Shown in pieces: positions 1-9,700 of a DNA stretch of 64,000 nucleotides. This DNA is from Chara braunii (taxonomy: Eukaryota; Streptophyta; Charophyceae; Charales; Characeae), in NCBI GenBank assembly GCA_003427395.1, contig BFEA01000410.1:1301195-1365194 (forward strand). The letters are read 5' to 3'. Both the position numbers and the translations under genes were made by a program. The notes under the pieces are model-generated. The model was not told the origin of the DNA, did not search any database, and saw only the letters and a program-made list of their open reading frames with translations. Within the stretch, counting starts at the first letter, position 1. Each line of letters begins with the position of its first letter.

Positions 1-40
1 TGCTCTGACTTCTGAGGGCTGACTGTGGATGACTGTTAGG

Positions 41-632
41 GACCAAGCATGTTCCATAAGTTTGGGTGGCTTGGTCGCCTTGTTTATTTTGGGTTTTCGC
101 CAGTTTCTTTAGTTCCTGAACGAGGAGGTATGAGCATGTTCCATAAGTTTGGGTGACTCAACCTCCTCGTGCTTTGGTTTAGAGAGAAACAAACCAGGTT
201 GAGGGCCAAGACATGTTCCATAAGTTTGGGTGATCTTGGTCCAACGCCTCGCACATGCTAGAACCAGAAGGTTATAAATTGGCTATACTTTATTATTATA
301 TTATTTATGAGGAGGCTAGTCAAACAGGGTTGCATAAGTTTGGGTGGTCTGACTATAGCTTATCATCAATTGAAGAGAATACTAATTAAGAATAAAATTG
401 GGGTACGAAGGGGCGGGCTGAATCTTGAGACGAAGATGATCGATTCAGTTGTATGTTACCTCAAAAGACTAAATGCAGACAATTATATAAAGATGAGATA
501 TTTAAACAGTTCATGGCGATTAGGGTGGCCTAGTCATATGCTCAAAGAAAAGAAAAGTTGTTGTGTCCTTTGTTTGTGTATACTCCATGGCTGGGCTAGA
601 CATGTTCCATAAGTTTGGGAGGTCTAACTTTA
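41..632 (+). repeat. TAAG-loop hairpin array in copy A
   Basis: At least five units share a core close to CATGTTCCATAAGTTTGGGT, and each is enclosed by a different complementary pair. Unit 1 has GACCAAGC (41-48) with GCTTGGTC (69-76). Unit 2 has ACGAGGAGGTATGAG (120-134) with CTCAACCTCCTCGT (157-170), 14 pairs with one bulged A. Unit 3 pairs 203-211 with 234-242 (nine pairs, one G-T). Weaker units lie at 318-354 and 595-628. An inner CCA/TGG pair brackets the TAAGT loop. The arms are unrelated in sequence between units, so the complementarity is not simply inherited from one repeat monomer. Confidence 0.8.
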
Positions 633-924
633 TGCCCTATGTAAGCTGGGTATAAAGGGATAAATCATTGAGAGACTAAAAACTATTGTTTGTTAAGTTG
701 ATTTTGGGATGATGAGAGTACTTACCTTTGTGGTTTGACCTGCATGTGACTGAGTGAGGCTACTACTTAGTCCGAGTTCCCGTTTGATAGGTAGTTGTTT
801 TAGTTGTTCGTCACATGCTAGAGCCATAGGAGTTAGTTTCAATTCCTGCATTTTCTGAGCTCAGTTTTTTTTTTACTTAGATCAATTCTCGGATTTTTTG
901 GGATCTTTTGTTATACTTGGCTTT

Positions 925-1480
925 GTATAAATTTTGGTAAGTTACTTTCTCTACAGGAAGCGCTGCCAAAATTTCTGCAAATCCAAGGAGTTAGTCAACT
1001 TTTGACTTTTCAAAGTTCAACTTCTCTAAATTTTATATGGCTTAGTAAAAAATGAGAAGCCTCCTTTTCTAAAGGGAGTGCTGCCCAAATTTTTGCTAAT
1101 TCACGGAGTTAGACAAAATAAAACCTTGAAAAGCCAGAGTCATTTTAGATTTTGAACTTAACTTTGTATAAATCTTGGAATAACACTTTCTCTATGGGAA
1201 GCGCTACCAAAATTTATAAAAAACTAAGGAGTTAGTTGAATCTTGTCTAGTTTGAACTCGGGTTTTATGTTTGAGTTAACATCTGGCTTATTATAAATCT
1301 GGGAAGTCTACCTTTCTAAAGGAAGTATTGCCAAAATTTTTATTAATTCAAGGAGTTGGAAAAAAAATTGACTTTCCAGAGTTAGAGATCGTCTTGTTTT
1401 TATATTTGAGTTCTTATAAATTCTTAGAAGGCAATTTCCTACAGGAAGCGCTGCCGAAATTTTCTTAGTTTAAAGGAGTT
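925..1480 (+). repeat. GAAGCGCTG hairpin array in copy A
   Basis: About five units carry a loop resembling TTTCTCTACAGGAAGCGCTG followed by a rightward arm and then AAGGAGTTAG. The best unit pairs AAATTTTGG (929-937) perfectly with CCAAAATTT (966-974). Later units near 1045-1095, 1160-1215, 1290-1340 and 1425-1465 are partly decayed. The same array occurs in the other family-1 copies with different arms, for example AATTTGGG/CCCAAATT at 19412-19454. Confidence 0.7.
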
Positions 1481-2284
1481 AGATTATATTTTGACAAGTA
1501 GCGATTTTGGAAACTCCACTCTGTATAAAGGAGATTTTGTCAATGTCTACCTTTCCTTTGGGCACTTGCTTAGAGACAGACCTAGGCTTAGCTTGTAGAA
1601 GAGTCTTGACTGAGACTGTGTGATGGAGCTGTATTCTCCATACACTTATGATTTTAGTTTGCGGATTGACCTGTCTTGTGTTACAAGTCTTCTTGATCGA
1701 TTGATTCAGGATTTGGGCTAGATTCAGCTTGATCCTACGAGGATCATTTTTTTTTATCACTAATAAAAGGTCGATTTTCGATTCGTCGGTTTACGATTCA
1801 ACTCCAATTCACTCCTGCCACTCAACCTAAAGGCTTTGGCCTTGTGATTTGAACTGTTTTGTTGTGTTTTCGCCCGGACTTTATTTGAATGGTCATTTAA
1901 AAAAAAATACTGAGTATTTTTATTTTGAGAGTTGCATAAAGAGTGAGGCTTGTATGTCTAAAAGCAAGGGGTGTGAGTGGAGAGAATGGTTCAAGTTGAT
2001 CTCGTGTAGTGCATTGACTTTTTGGTTGAATCTTTGATGTGATTGCAGGTATGTTTGATAATTCGGACTTTGGATTTAACTGCCTGCGCTCACATACATA
2101 TATATATGGTTGAGAGGAGGCCCACTGTGACTGTGAGAAGTGATCGTCCTATATTAATAACCCTCTATATAGGTGAATATATATGTCTCGAGTGCTTCGT
2201 GCAGCTTACTGCAACCACGAGTAAGGGTTAACCAAATTATGTTTTTGAGGGGAATTAAATTTTTCCCTTTTATCCTTTGTTTTT
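1481..2284 (+). other. Family-1 linker block, no gene seen
   Basis: The block contains the family-1 internal segment (1730-1900) with ATTCGTCGGTTTACGATTCA and GAATGGTCATTTAA, both found in copies B, D and E in whole or part. Short open frames here show no protein-like composition. The CTGTTATC hairpin seen in other copies is decayed to an AT-rich stem near 1750-1768. Confidence 0.5.
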
Positions 2285-2560
2285 TTGAGTTTCTATGGTT
2301 GGACGTTGTAGTCCGCGGCAACCGTCAAAGTCAAACCCCTTGATTTGTCGGCAGACCCTAGATAATGGATCTGGTCTTCAGGACCATAAGAGACGATTGC
2401 CACTACAGGTATAAACCTGTGTACCACCCACTCTCCGCAGGGTGCAGAAGAGGGTGTGGTTCTCAACCGCACTTGGAGGTTGTCCAGCATCGAGAAATCA
2501 GTCCCTCAAGGCGCGTGTCAGCCGACACTTGAGTGTCGATTGCGACCCTCGAGATTAACG
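2285..2560 (+). other. Family-1 internal structured block
   Basis: The block starts near TGGTTGGACGTTGTAGTCCG and runs through ACCACCCACTCTCCGCAGGG. Homologous sequence is present inverted at 21305-21525 (copy C) and 38690-38910 (copy D). A hairpin CGACAC (2523-2528), loop TTGA, GTGTCG (2533-2538) is also found in copy D near 38660-38680. No coding signal was seen. Confidence 0.6.
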
Positions 2561-2771
2561 AGAACCGCATGAGTATGAGTACTACATAGTACGCCATCAT
2601 TACGACCGCTTGCATACGCTTGCATTGCGAGTCGATATGAGTTAGCTCTTTATACTAAGTCTCGCGCGCGACTCCTATCCGATTTCCGCATTGGAAAGTT
2701 ATGGGATGGTACCGAGGGACTAGGAGCGTTGCCGCGTTGTTTGTTCAGTGTCGTTCTGTATATGTATATGT

Positions 2772-2773
<2 letters not shown>

Positions 2774-2805
<32 letters not shown>
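2774..2805 (+). repeat. (GT)n microsatellite
   Basis: Uninterrupted GT dinucleotides lie between the internal block and the terminal module of copy A. Copy B has no such run at the same place, so it is a local expansion. Confidence 0.95.
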
Positions 2806-2807
<2 letters not shown>

Positions 2808-2852
2808 ATTTTTATGTTCTTTATAGTGTTGTGCTCGTGGTGTGTGGGATGC

Positions 2853-3330
2853 GTCCTAGTCGACCGGCGACTAGTCGCACTTGGGACCTCAGCCCCACAA
2901 GATGCCGGTTCGTGTGCGGGTTCGATAGAGGTGTAATACCGCACGTACCCCCTATGCTACAGCGAACGAGAAACGCCCTCGGCTGGTCCACCTCTGCGAT
3001 TGCAGCTGATTAGCTTTCGTACTGTAGGCGGGTAACTCGGTGGGGATACGCCCACCAAAGGGAGGTGACAGCTCCCGTAAGGTGGAGGTAAGTCATGCCT
3101 CGCGTAGACCCTATCCTGTCGTAGGGGCTCACGAGAGGTTTGGCTGGCGCACTCTGCCGGAGCGGCTTGCTGAAGCTCCATAATGTATTCGAGACGAGGA
3201 TTAAAGACGGATTCCTGCGTGACGTGGCCGAGAGGGTTCCGTGCTGCCCAGTGTGGTGCCGGACCGATGAGCTCGACAACGTACCAGCCTGACATGCCGC
3301 AGATGCGGGGATCGAAGCCAGTAGGCCCCA
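2853..3330 (+). other. Family-1 terminal module with GGTGACA-loop hairpin (copy A)
   Basis: The module begins at GTCCTAGTCGACCGG and includes ACAGCGAACGAGAAACGCCC, then TAACTCGGTGGGGATACGCC. The key structure is nested: outer CCACC (3052-3056) with GGTGG (3081-3085), inner GGGAG (3060-3064) with CTCCC (3072-3076), loop GTGACAG. Homologous modules lie at 8388, 9400, 21045, 38310 (minus) and 55785. Their loops are alike but the stems differ and remain paired. A 3' terminal pair GGTTCCG/CGGACC (about 3235-3275, with a bulge) precedes CGATGAGCTCGACAAC. Confidence 0.7.
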
Positions 3331-3493
3331 CCGTACTAGATCCTTTTGGGAGCAGTTGTGGGAAAAAGTGGTCCGACGCGGCAGTTTTCGGCCGTGCAAT
3401 CTGCGAGATCGCACGGTTGAGAACAGCTGCGCGGTTCAAAGAAATGCCCTGAGTGAGAATGACACGCATAAATCGAGAAAAGTAAAATAAATA

Positions 3494-3535
<42 letters not shown>

Positions 3536-3961
3536 TAGGCTACCAGAGTGGCCCAGGGTCACTGGCCCGGCCGGACCAAAAACAATAAAAAAATAAAAAA
3601 ATAAAAAATAGTTTTGAATTTTATTTGTTTTTCTAAATTTGGTGCAGAATTTCGATGTGACCTTGAGGCAAAAGTTGTTCAGTTTATTTTTCTTCATGAC
3701 ATAGTTTTTTTTCGGAATTTTTTGAGGGTTTTTTTTTTTTTTTTTTTTTTTGCTGGTACTTTCCCTGGTCCTTGCACGGGCTGGCCACCCGGGACCCAGG
3801 CGGCCCGGCTGGTAGCCTAGAATAATAATAATAAACATAGGAGGAAACAAAAAAAAAAAAAAACACTAAAAACAAACGAAAACGCCACGTGACTCCCTCA
3901 GAAGTGACTGGGGCGTTTTCAAGCCCCTGTGTACTGACAGTGCCCGTGAAAACGGGTTACT
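3331..3961. other. Microsatellite-rich spacer, no gene seen
   Basis: It holds a (TAA)n run (about 3488-3534), AAATAA-type low-complexity DNA, a poly-T run (about 3729-3751) and a poly-A run (about 3848-3863). A CCCGT/ACGGG hairpin sits at 3943-3956. The long minus-strand open frame spanning 2957-3850 crosses the family-1 module and these homopolymers and is not protein-like. Confidence 0.7.
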
Positions 3962-4196
3962 NNNNNNNNNNNNNNNNNNNNNNNNNNNNNNNNNNNNNNN
4001 NNNNNNNNNNNNNNNNNNNNNNNNNNNNNNNNNNNNNNNNNNNNNNNNNNNNNNNNNNNNNNNNNNNNNNNNNNNNNNNNNNNNNNNNNNNNNNNNNNNN
4101 NNNNNNNNNNNNNNNNNNNNNNNNNNNNNNNNNNNNNNNNNNNNNNNNNNNNNNNNNNNNNNNNNNNNNNNNNNNNNNNNNNNNNNNNNNNNNNNN
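3962..4196. other. Assembly gap (235 N)
   Basis: It is a run of N followed directly by a poly-A run (4197-4222), which suggests the assembly broke at a homopolymer. Confidence 1.
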
Positions 4197-5370
4197 AAAA
4201 AAAAAAAAAAAAAAAAAAAAAACTCTAACTAAAATAGTGCGCCATGTGGCGTAGAGAGATGTGACAGGGACTTAGGAGTCCCACGAAGTATAACGGGCGC
4301 CCGATTTATGAGCAACTTTTCTTTTAAAAGGTTAGTTTTTCTCTTTCTTTCTCTTGATTTGTTTTAGATTTCTTTTCTTAGATTTTCATTTAGATTTGTC
4401 TTTTTTTTTTTTTTTTTTTTTTTTATATTCCCCCTCTGCGCCTACAAATTGGTTATATGCCCGTTCGTGTCAAGGAACGGGTTGTAGGACCTACTACTGT
4501 GCGTGAACAAGCTGCAGAGCGTCGCCTGCACCTGGCGCCGTGGGCATCTGGGTACGAGCGCGTGGGAAAGGGCATATTTAAAAAAAAATTAGAGTTCCAT
4601 ATTTTTTTTTTTTTCTTGTTTTTTTTCTTTTTTGTTCTTTGGTATTGCCCCCTCCCCTCAACTTACGTGTGGTCGTTGGGTTTAAGAACAGGGTGCAGTA
4701 GCCACTACGCTCCTGAACCTGGCGCTGTTGGCGTCCGAGTGCGGGCGCGGGGTAGGGGGGAAAAAAAAAGAGGCCCTGTTGAGCTTGACTCTAGTTCTGT
4801 GAAATGACTTACAGGAGGGGGAGGTTGCTCGTTCGAAAAACGAGCTGCCCCCTGTATAGGGGGAATAAAAAGAAAGAAAAAAAGAAAGAAAGAAAGGGAA
4901 GGAAAAAGAAAGGGAGAAAAAAGTAACGGTCGCGAATGTGGTTGCCGCCGCAGAACAGGTGCAACCCCATAAGTTTCTAGGGACTGCGCCTGTTCGTTTT
5001 GGGCAGGCTGCAGTAAATGGCTGAATACAGCCATTCCCAAGAGCACTTGGCCTGGGAAAACGAGCAGGTACTCCTGGGGGTTGACGACCTTGGGTTCCCA
5101 AGGGCTAAACCAAGGCACTGGACTCCTGGCCATCGATTTAGATTAAGGGTCAGGAGCTCTACGAATTTTGCCTGGCTGTGGGCAAAGCAGCTGCCCACAA
5201 CGATCAGCTGGCTATAAAAGTCACCACTCCACCCAGCAGCCTCACACTTGTGGCAGTGTTGCTCTGCATTCACTTGAGTGAATGCTGGTTGGCTGTTGCA
5301 TGCTGCTGGAAAGGGGCGATGCTGCCGGTGGAGGTGCTGCTTGTGGAGTGGAGGTCTACAAAAAGATGAA
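4197..5370 (+). other. Noncoding DNA with nested hairpins (family-3 type)
   Basis: No convincing gene was found. Nested hairpins are clear. At 4441-4488 an outer CCTACAA/TTGTAGG encloses CCCGTTC (4460-4466) and GAACGGG (4475-4481). At 4811-4855 an outer GGGGG/CCCCC encloses GCTCGTT (4827-4833) and AACGAGC (4839-4845). At 5016-5035 AATGGCTG pairs with CAGCCATT over a 4-base loop. The CCCGTT/AACGGG stem recurs at 27322-27341 and 50427-50452, and as CCCGTTT/AAACGGG near 27095. Poly-T and GAAA-rich tracts fill the rest. Confidence 0.6.
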
Positions 5371-5800
5371 GAGTGAGAAGGGAGGCAACCATAGCTAAGG
5401 GTTGGGAGTTTTTTGCCCCACCCTTGTGCGCGTGCTGTGTGTGTGGGCTGGCGCAACGGTGGTAAGACTGCATCAGGGTCTGAACGACGCGGCAAGCGAC
5501 ACCTATTTTAGTGGGGTTGTGTTGCCGAACTGCCGCCGCGACATCAAGACCTTCCTAAGGGAAGGTGCTGCCGGATTTGTTGCGTGGCGCCGGTGTTTGT
5601 TTTTAATGTGAGTATGGGGAGGTGCTGCTCGATCAGCGGCCTAGCAATGACAACGTATCCAGTGGGATCATGCTGCCGAAATTGGCTGCAACATCGACAT
5701 TGTTTTTGTTGGTGTTATGCTGTTCGGTTGGCGGCACATCGGCGATACTATTGTGAGGGAAAATGTTGTGGATCTTTTGCGTCACAGTGACGGCGGTAGG

Positions 5801-6014
5801 TCTTCGGCAAGCGGTGCAAGGGAAACTCTGCGCGTTTTACACGGCGGCAACAGTTTTTGGTAAGCGGTGCAGGGGAAACTCTACTCGTTTTGCACGACGA
5901 CTGTAGGTCTTCGGCAAGCGGTGTTGGGGAAACTCTGCCCGTTTTGCACGGCGGCAACAATTTTTGGCAAGCGGTGCAGGGGAAACTATGGTCGTTTTGC
6001 ACGGCGGCCTCGAC
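5801..6014 (+). repeat. Four tandem 53-54 bp repeats
   Basis: Units start at 5801, 5854, 5908 and 5961. Each contains AAGCGGTGCAGGGGAAACTC and CGTTTTGCACGGCGGCAACA or close variants. Odd units begin TCTTCGGCAAG and even units begin TTTTTGGYAAG, so the array looks like a duplicated 107-bp dimer. Confidence 0.85.
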
Positions 6015-8159
6015 GTTGTCAGTGGGGAAGTGCTGCCATTTTTTTTATAGCACGGTGGCGACAACGATTTTCAGTAGGATTATGCTGCCGATTTATTTGG
6101 CGGAAGCACAACATTGTGAAGGGAGGTGCCGCCTGATTTACCGCTCGACGTCAACATTGGCATCAATATTTGTGTGGTTGTGTGGAAAAGTGTAGTATGC
6201 TTGGCACCACGGCAGGCGGAGGTGCTGTTAGATGACCTCGGTACCAGTTTTGGTGATACGGCGAGTGGGAGCCGTCGTTGTTCTTTTGTTGTGCGCAGCG
6301 GTTATGGTGGATCCCTGTGTAGCATAGAGGTTAGGCTTGCGTTGGTGCACGATTGGGTTTGTGCGGCAGTGGTTGGTGGACCGACGACATGAAGAGAGCA
6401 CGGAGTGAGTGCTTGCGGCAGTGGCTATTGGAGTTGCAGCGCTTGCGGTTTGCGCCGGAAGGACATCTTTATTTTTAGGGCTCGTGACAAATGTGGTTTT
6501 CGGCCAGGGCCACCATTATTTTTTTGGGGGCGCGCAGAGCAAGCGGTTTCGAGTTTTGAACCACTTAGTATGGCGGCGATGGTATGGGACTGCATTGAGA
6601 CCATCGAGGACCATTTTGGGACTAAGTGAAACTGGTTGTTCTGATCGGGACCGGCATGTTGGTGTGGCTATTATGAGCGTACATGGTGGTTGGAGGTGGC
6701 GTGGACTTGCGGCTGATTGGGACCGTCCTTAGAGGATGCGGTACCGTTTGAACTGCAATCGGGGGTGCATTGAGACTGTCCGGGAAGTTGAGAAGACGAG
6801 GGACTTATTCTTTGGACTCTCGTAGAAGACTTTTCCATTTGAGTTCTCTCAATGGACCCGACTCTTGCTTACTTGAGCACTTGGTGGAGGAAGCGGACCG
6901 TGGCTCAGGAGAAAGACCACAACTTGTGGAGTTGTGAGCCACATATTTTCATATTCAACGGCGATTATTTTCTTCTGATCGAAATATTACCCGACTTTTT
7001 TGAGTGGGTCGGACAAAACTTCACTCGAGGTCAGTTGATTGACTCAGATTTCCTGTCACACGTATGTGATCTCACACTTTGCTTGACCCTGTTTCATTGG
7101 ATATTCGTTGAAAGGGTAAAGGATAGTTGTGCAAGTCATGCATGTGAATGAAAAAGTCTGACTTGAGTATGGGATTGCATTGGTTTTCTCTTGAACGTGT
7201 TGTCTTTGCGTATTGTGCAGGTAGGTAGAAGGATGCTTGCAAAGGAGTTTGGTTTATGCCTATTTGGGGGGAGATGAAAGGATTGTCTTCTTTCTACCTT
7301 CTCACATGCCTGCTTGTCAAAAATGACTTCTTGTTTTGAAATAAGATTAATCCTGTGCGCGTCCCAAAATAAACTCGATTGAAATAAAGCAGATAAAGTC
7401 AAAAATACTTAGTCTTCTCCCAAGGAATGACCCTTTCTATCTCGAACGACCTTGTCTACCTATACCTGTCCAAATGATTCTCGTTCTCTATCTTCTTCGA
7501 TTTCTTTTCATCCAAGTTACCCTTAATTCAAGAGAAATAAAAATAACTGAGAGCTACTTGCAGTGGACACATTTTCTATCCCTAGAAAGCATATGGGGCG
7601 GGGGTTCGTTGCTTCAGGAGCCGACCCTGTTATCTACCCCGAGTGGACCGTTCTACGGGGGGTATTTGCCGATTCGGTGGAGACGGGCCGACTTCTGAGA
7701 TATGAGTCTTATGCTCGGACGAGAAGGAGGAGTACCCCAGACCACTTCCTAGAGGGAGAGGCATGCGATTCTTCAAGCAATGTCCCTGATCAAGAAGCAC
7801 TCTCAAAGTAGTTTGTCATCCAAAAAGTTTGAGAAACGGATGAAGATATGTGTCTAATCTAAAGTCGGCGGTAGGTGGAATGAATAACGTTGGCAACGCG
7901 TCTCATCAAGTCGAAACTAAGGCAGACCGACTACCTTGTCGGCTGCATCACTGTTATTCTCAGTAAGCCAACTCTTTGTTTGCGATTGTTTGATTGTTTT
8001 GTGGTGTTCGACCTGAGGTGGTCGGATTGTTTTTTATATTGAGATATTGGGTGTATTAAATGAAAATTCGATTTCTTTTAGTTATCATTTTAGATTGGAC
8101 ATACCGTCCTATCGACTACGGTCGATTCCTTTCGATGTAATTATGTATGATTGTTACAA

Positions 8160-8690
8160 CTTTCTTTAGATTGTATGTTAAAGGGACGAGGCCTAATGTT
8201 GGGTTTCATCCTTGGTTGAGACCGTCCTAGTCAACCGACGTTTGCTCCATACTTAGGAGATCAGCGCCCTAAGGGACGGACGACGCTCGGGTCCACTTTG
8301 CGTTAACCAAGCATATCTATACTACAGCGAACGAGCAAACGCCCTCGGCTGACCTACCTCTGTAATTGCATTTAAAAGCTTGCGCACGTGGGTCAGTAGC
8401 TCAGCGGGGATACACCCCTAAGGGTGGTGACAACCCCTTAGGGAAGGTAAGTTGTGCCCCGCGAGAACCTATCATGTCGTAGGGGACCGCGGGATGTACA
8501 GCTGGCGCACCCGGCTAGAGCGGCGAAGGAGCGACTCGACCACGACCGTTATAGCATCTCGCGTGATTATTCTACGTCGTTCCCGAGTTGTCTCTTGTTC
8601 TGTTTTGGTTTTGTTAAACTCTTGTGTGACATGGCCGGGAGGGCTCTCGCCTTTGTGAAAAAGGCGAAAAAGGCGAGAGCCGATGCGCTC
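8160..8690 (+). other. Terminal module with perfect CCCTAAGGG stem
   Basis: The module is homologous to the family-1 terminal module: GTCCTAGTCAACCGAC, ACAGCGAACGAGCAAACGCC, TCAGTAGCTCAGCGGGGATA. Its GGTGACAAC loop is closed by CCCTAAGGG (8416-8424) and CCCTTAGGG (8435-8443), a stem unrelated to CCACC/GGGAG in copies A and B. The 3' terminal hairpin is a perfect 13-bp stem, GGCTCTCGCCTTT (8642-8654) with AAAGGCGAGAGCC (8669-8681), just before CGATGCGCTCGACA. Confidence 0.75.
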
Positions 8691-8730
8691 GACAGTGCGA
8701 AGGCAAGAACATCTGCAAGTTTTTAGTATC

Positions 8731-9700
8731 GAGGAAAACAATTAAGTCAGAAGATTATTGTTAGACACGCAACACTTCAAGTAACACACCTGTTAGAAAA
8801 TCATACGATAACGTCGGTAAGTAGTCTGTCACCCAGAAAGATGATTGGTACGTGCAAACAAAAGAGTGCTTGTAGTCTTAGGTTTATGGTAGGGTGGAAT
8901 GAATAACTTTGACGATCCATCTCATCAATTTAAAACTAAGTCAGTCCGACTACCTTGTCGGATGAATCGGGGTTATTGTTTAAACCAACTTTTATTGGCT
9001 CCATCGATAGTGTTCTAACGATTTCGATCTGCAATGAACGATTTTCATTTCAATTTTGTAATTTTTATTTAATTTTGATGATGAAATGATTTTCGATTAT
9101 CATGTGAACACACGTTAAATTCAAATGTACTTTTCTATCGACTACTGGTCGATTCATTTTGGTATATCCTTGTAACTCTTTCCGAGTTGTGTGTCTAAGA
9201 CACTAGGATTTAGTTGCAGGTTTTATGTATCGTTGCAACCGTCCTAGTCGATCATCGTGACCTTCATACTTAGGAGATCAACGCCCTAAGGAACGAATAA
9301 CGTCCGGGTCCAGTTGACGTCTTAACCAAACGTACCAGCGAACGACCAAACCCCCTGGGATGACTTGCCTTTGCAATTGGATTTAAAAGTTTTCGCACGT
9401 GGGTCAATAGCTCTGTAGGGATACGCCTCTATGGTGGTGACAACCTTTTAGGAAAGGTAAGTTGTGCACTACAATAACCTATCATGTTGTAGGGGACCGA
9501 GAGAAGTACAACTAGCGCACCCGGCTAGAGCGGCGCTGTGAGAGCGTGACCACGACTGTCTCGGCGGTTCGTGAGACTATCTTGCATTCTCCCCAAGTTG
9601 TCCCTGCATTTTCTTTTAATCCTGCATGACGTGGTGGGGATGACTTTCTCCTTTTGCGAAAAAGGCGGGAGTCGATGTGCTCGACAGGTGACGCCATTGT
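8731..9700 (+). repeat. Second tandem copy of the ~1 kb terminal unit
   Basis: It repeats the unit that begins near 7800 and ends at 8690. GGTGGAATGAATAAC (8895) matches 7875, CCGACTACCTTGTCGG (8948) matches 7928, and the terminal module (9240-9690) matches 8230-8680. The GGTGACAAC hairpin is decayed here. The terminal hairpin keeps part of its pairing on a different sequence: GACT, CTCC and TTTT against AAAA, GG and GGAGTC at 9643-9674. Confidence 0.65.

Larger units (their letters stand above)
1..3480 (+). repeat. Family-1 structured noncoding element, copy A (3' part)
   Basis: This is the 3' part of a long repeat that recurs four more times here (17484-21300 +, 21301-24170 -, 38040-43830 -, 53069-56010 +). 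The order of recognisable blocks matches the other copies: TAAG-loop hairpin array (41-632), GAAGCGCTG hairpin array (925-1480), a block with ATTCGTCGGT and GAATGGTCATTTAA (1730-1900), a block at 2285-2560, and a terminal module (2853-3330). The 5' block is absent because the window begins inside the copy. No reading frame in it looks like a protein; the long translations are low complexity. The shared order of modules is seen directly. Calling it a transposable element is inference, since no target-site duplication was identified. Confidence 0.75.
5371..8730 (+). repeat. Family-2 long noncoding element, copy 1
   Basis: A series of landmarks recurs in the same order at 33960-37950: AACCATAGCTAAGGGTTGGG (5388), GAGTGGGTCGGA (7002) with a GGTCAGTTGATTGACTCAG block, GGTAGGTAGAAGGATGC (7221), the block with GAGTGGACCGTTCTACGGGG (7641), and GACTACCTTGTCGGCTGCAT (7930). 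Its 3' end carries a family-1-like terminal module (8226-8690). Open frames are short and low in information. The nature of the element is unknown. Shared order between two distant copies is the evidence that it is one unit. Confidence 0.6.

Noticed and set aside
41-632. CRISPR-like array of repeats and variable spacers
   Set aside because: The variable parts are self-complementary arms rather than spacers, unit spacing is irregular, there are no cas genes, and the host is eukaryotic.
2957-3850. 297-codon minus-strand open frame
   Set aside because: It crosses a noncoding terminal module, a TAA microsatellite and homopolymers, giving poly-Ile and poly-Lys runs.
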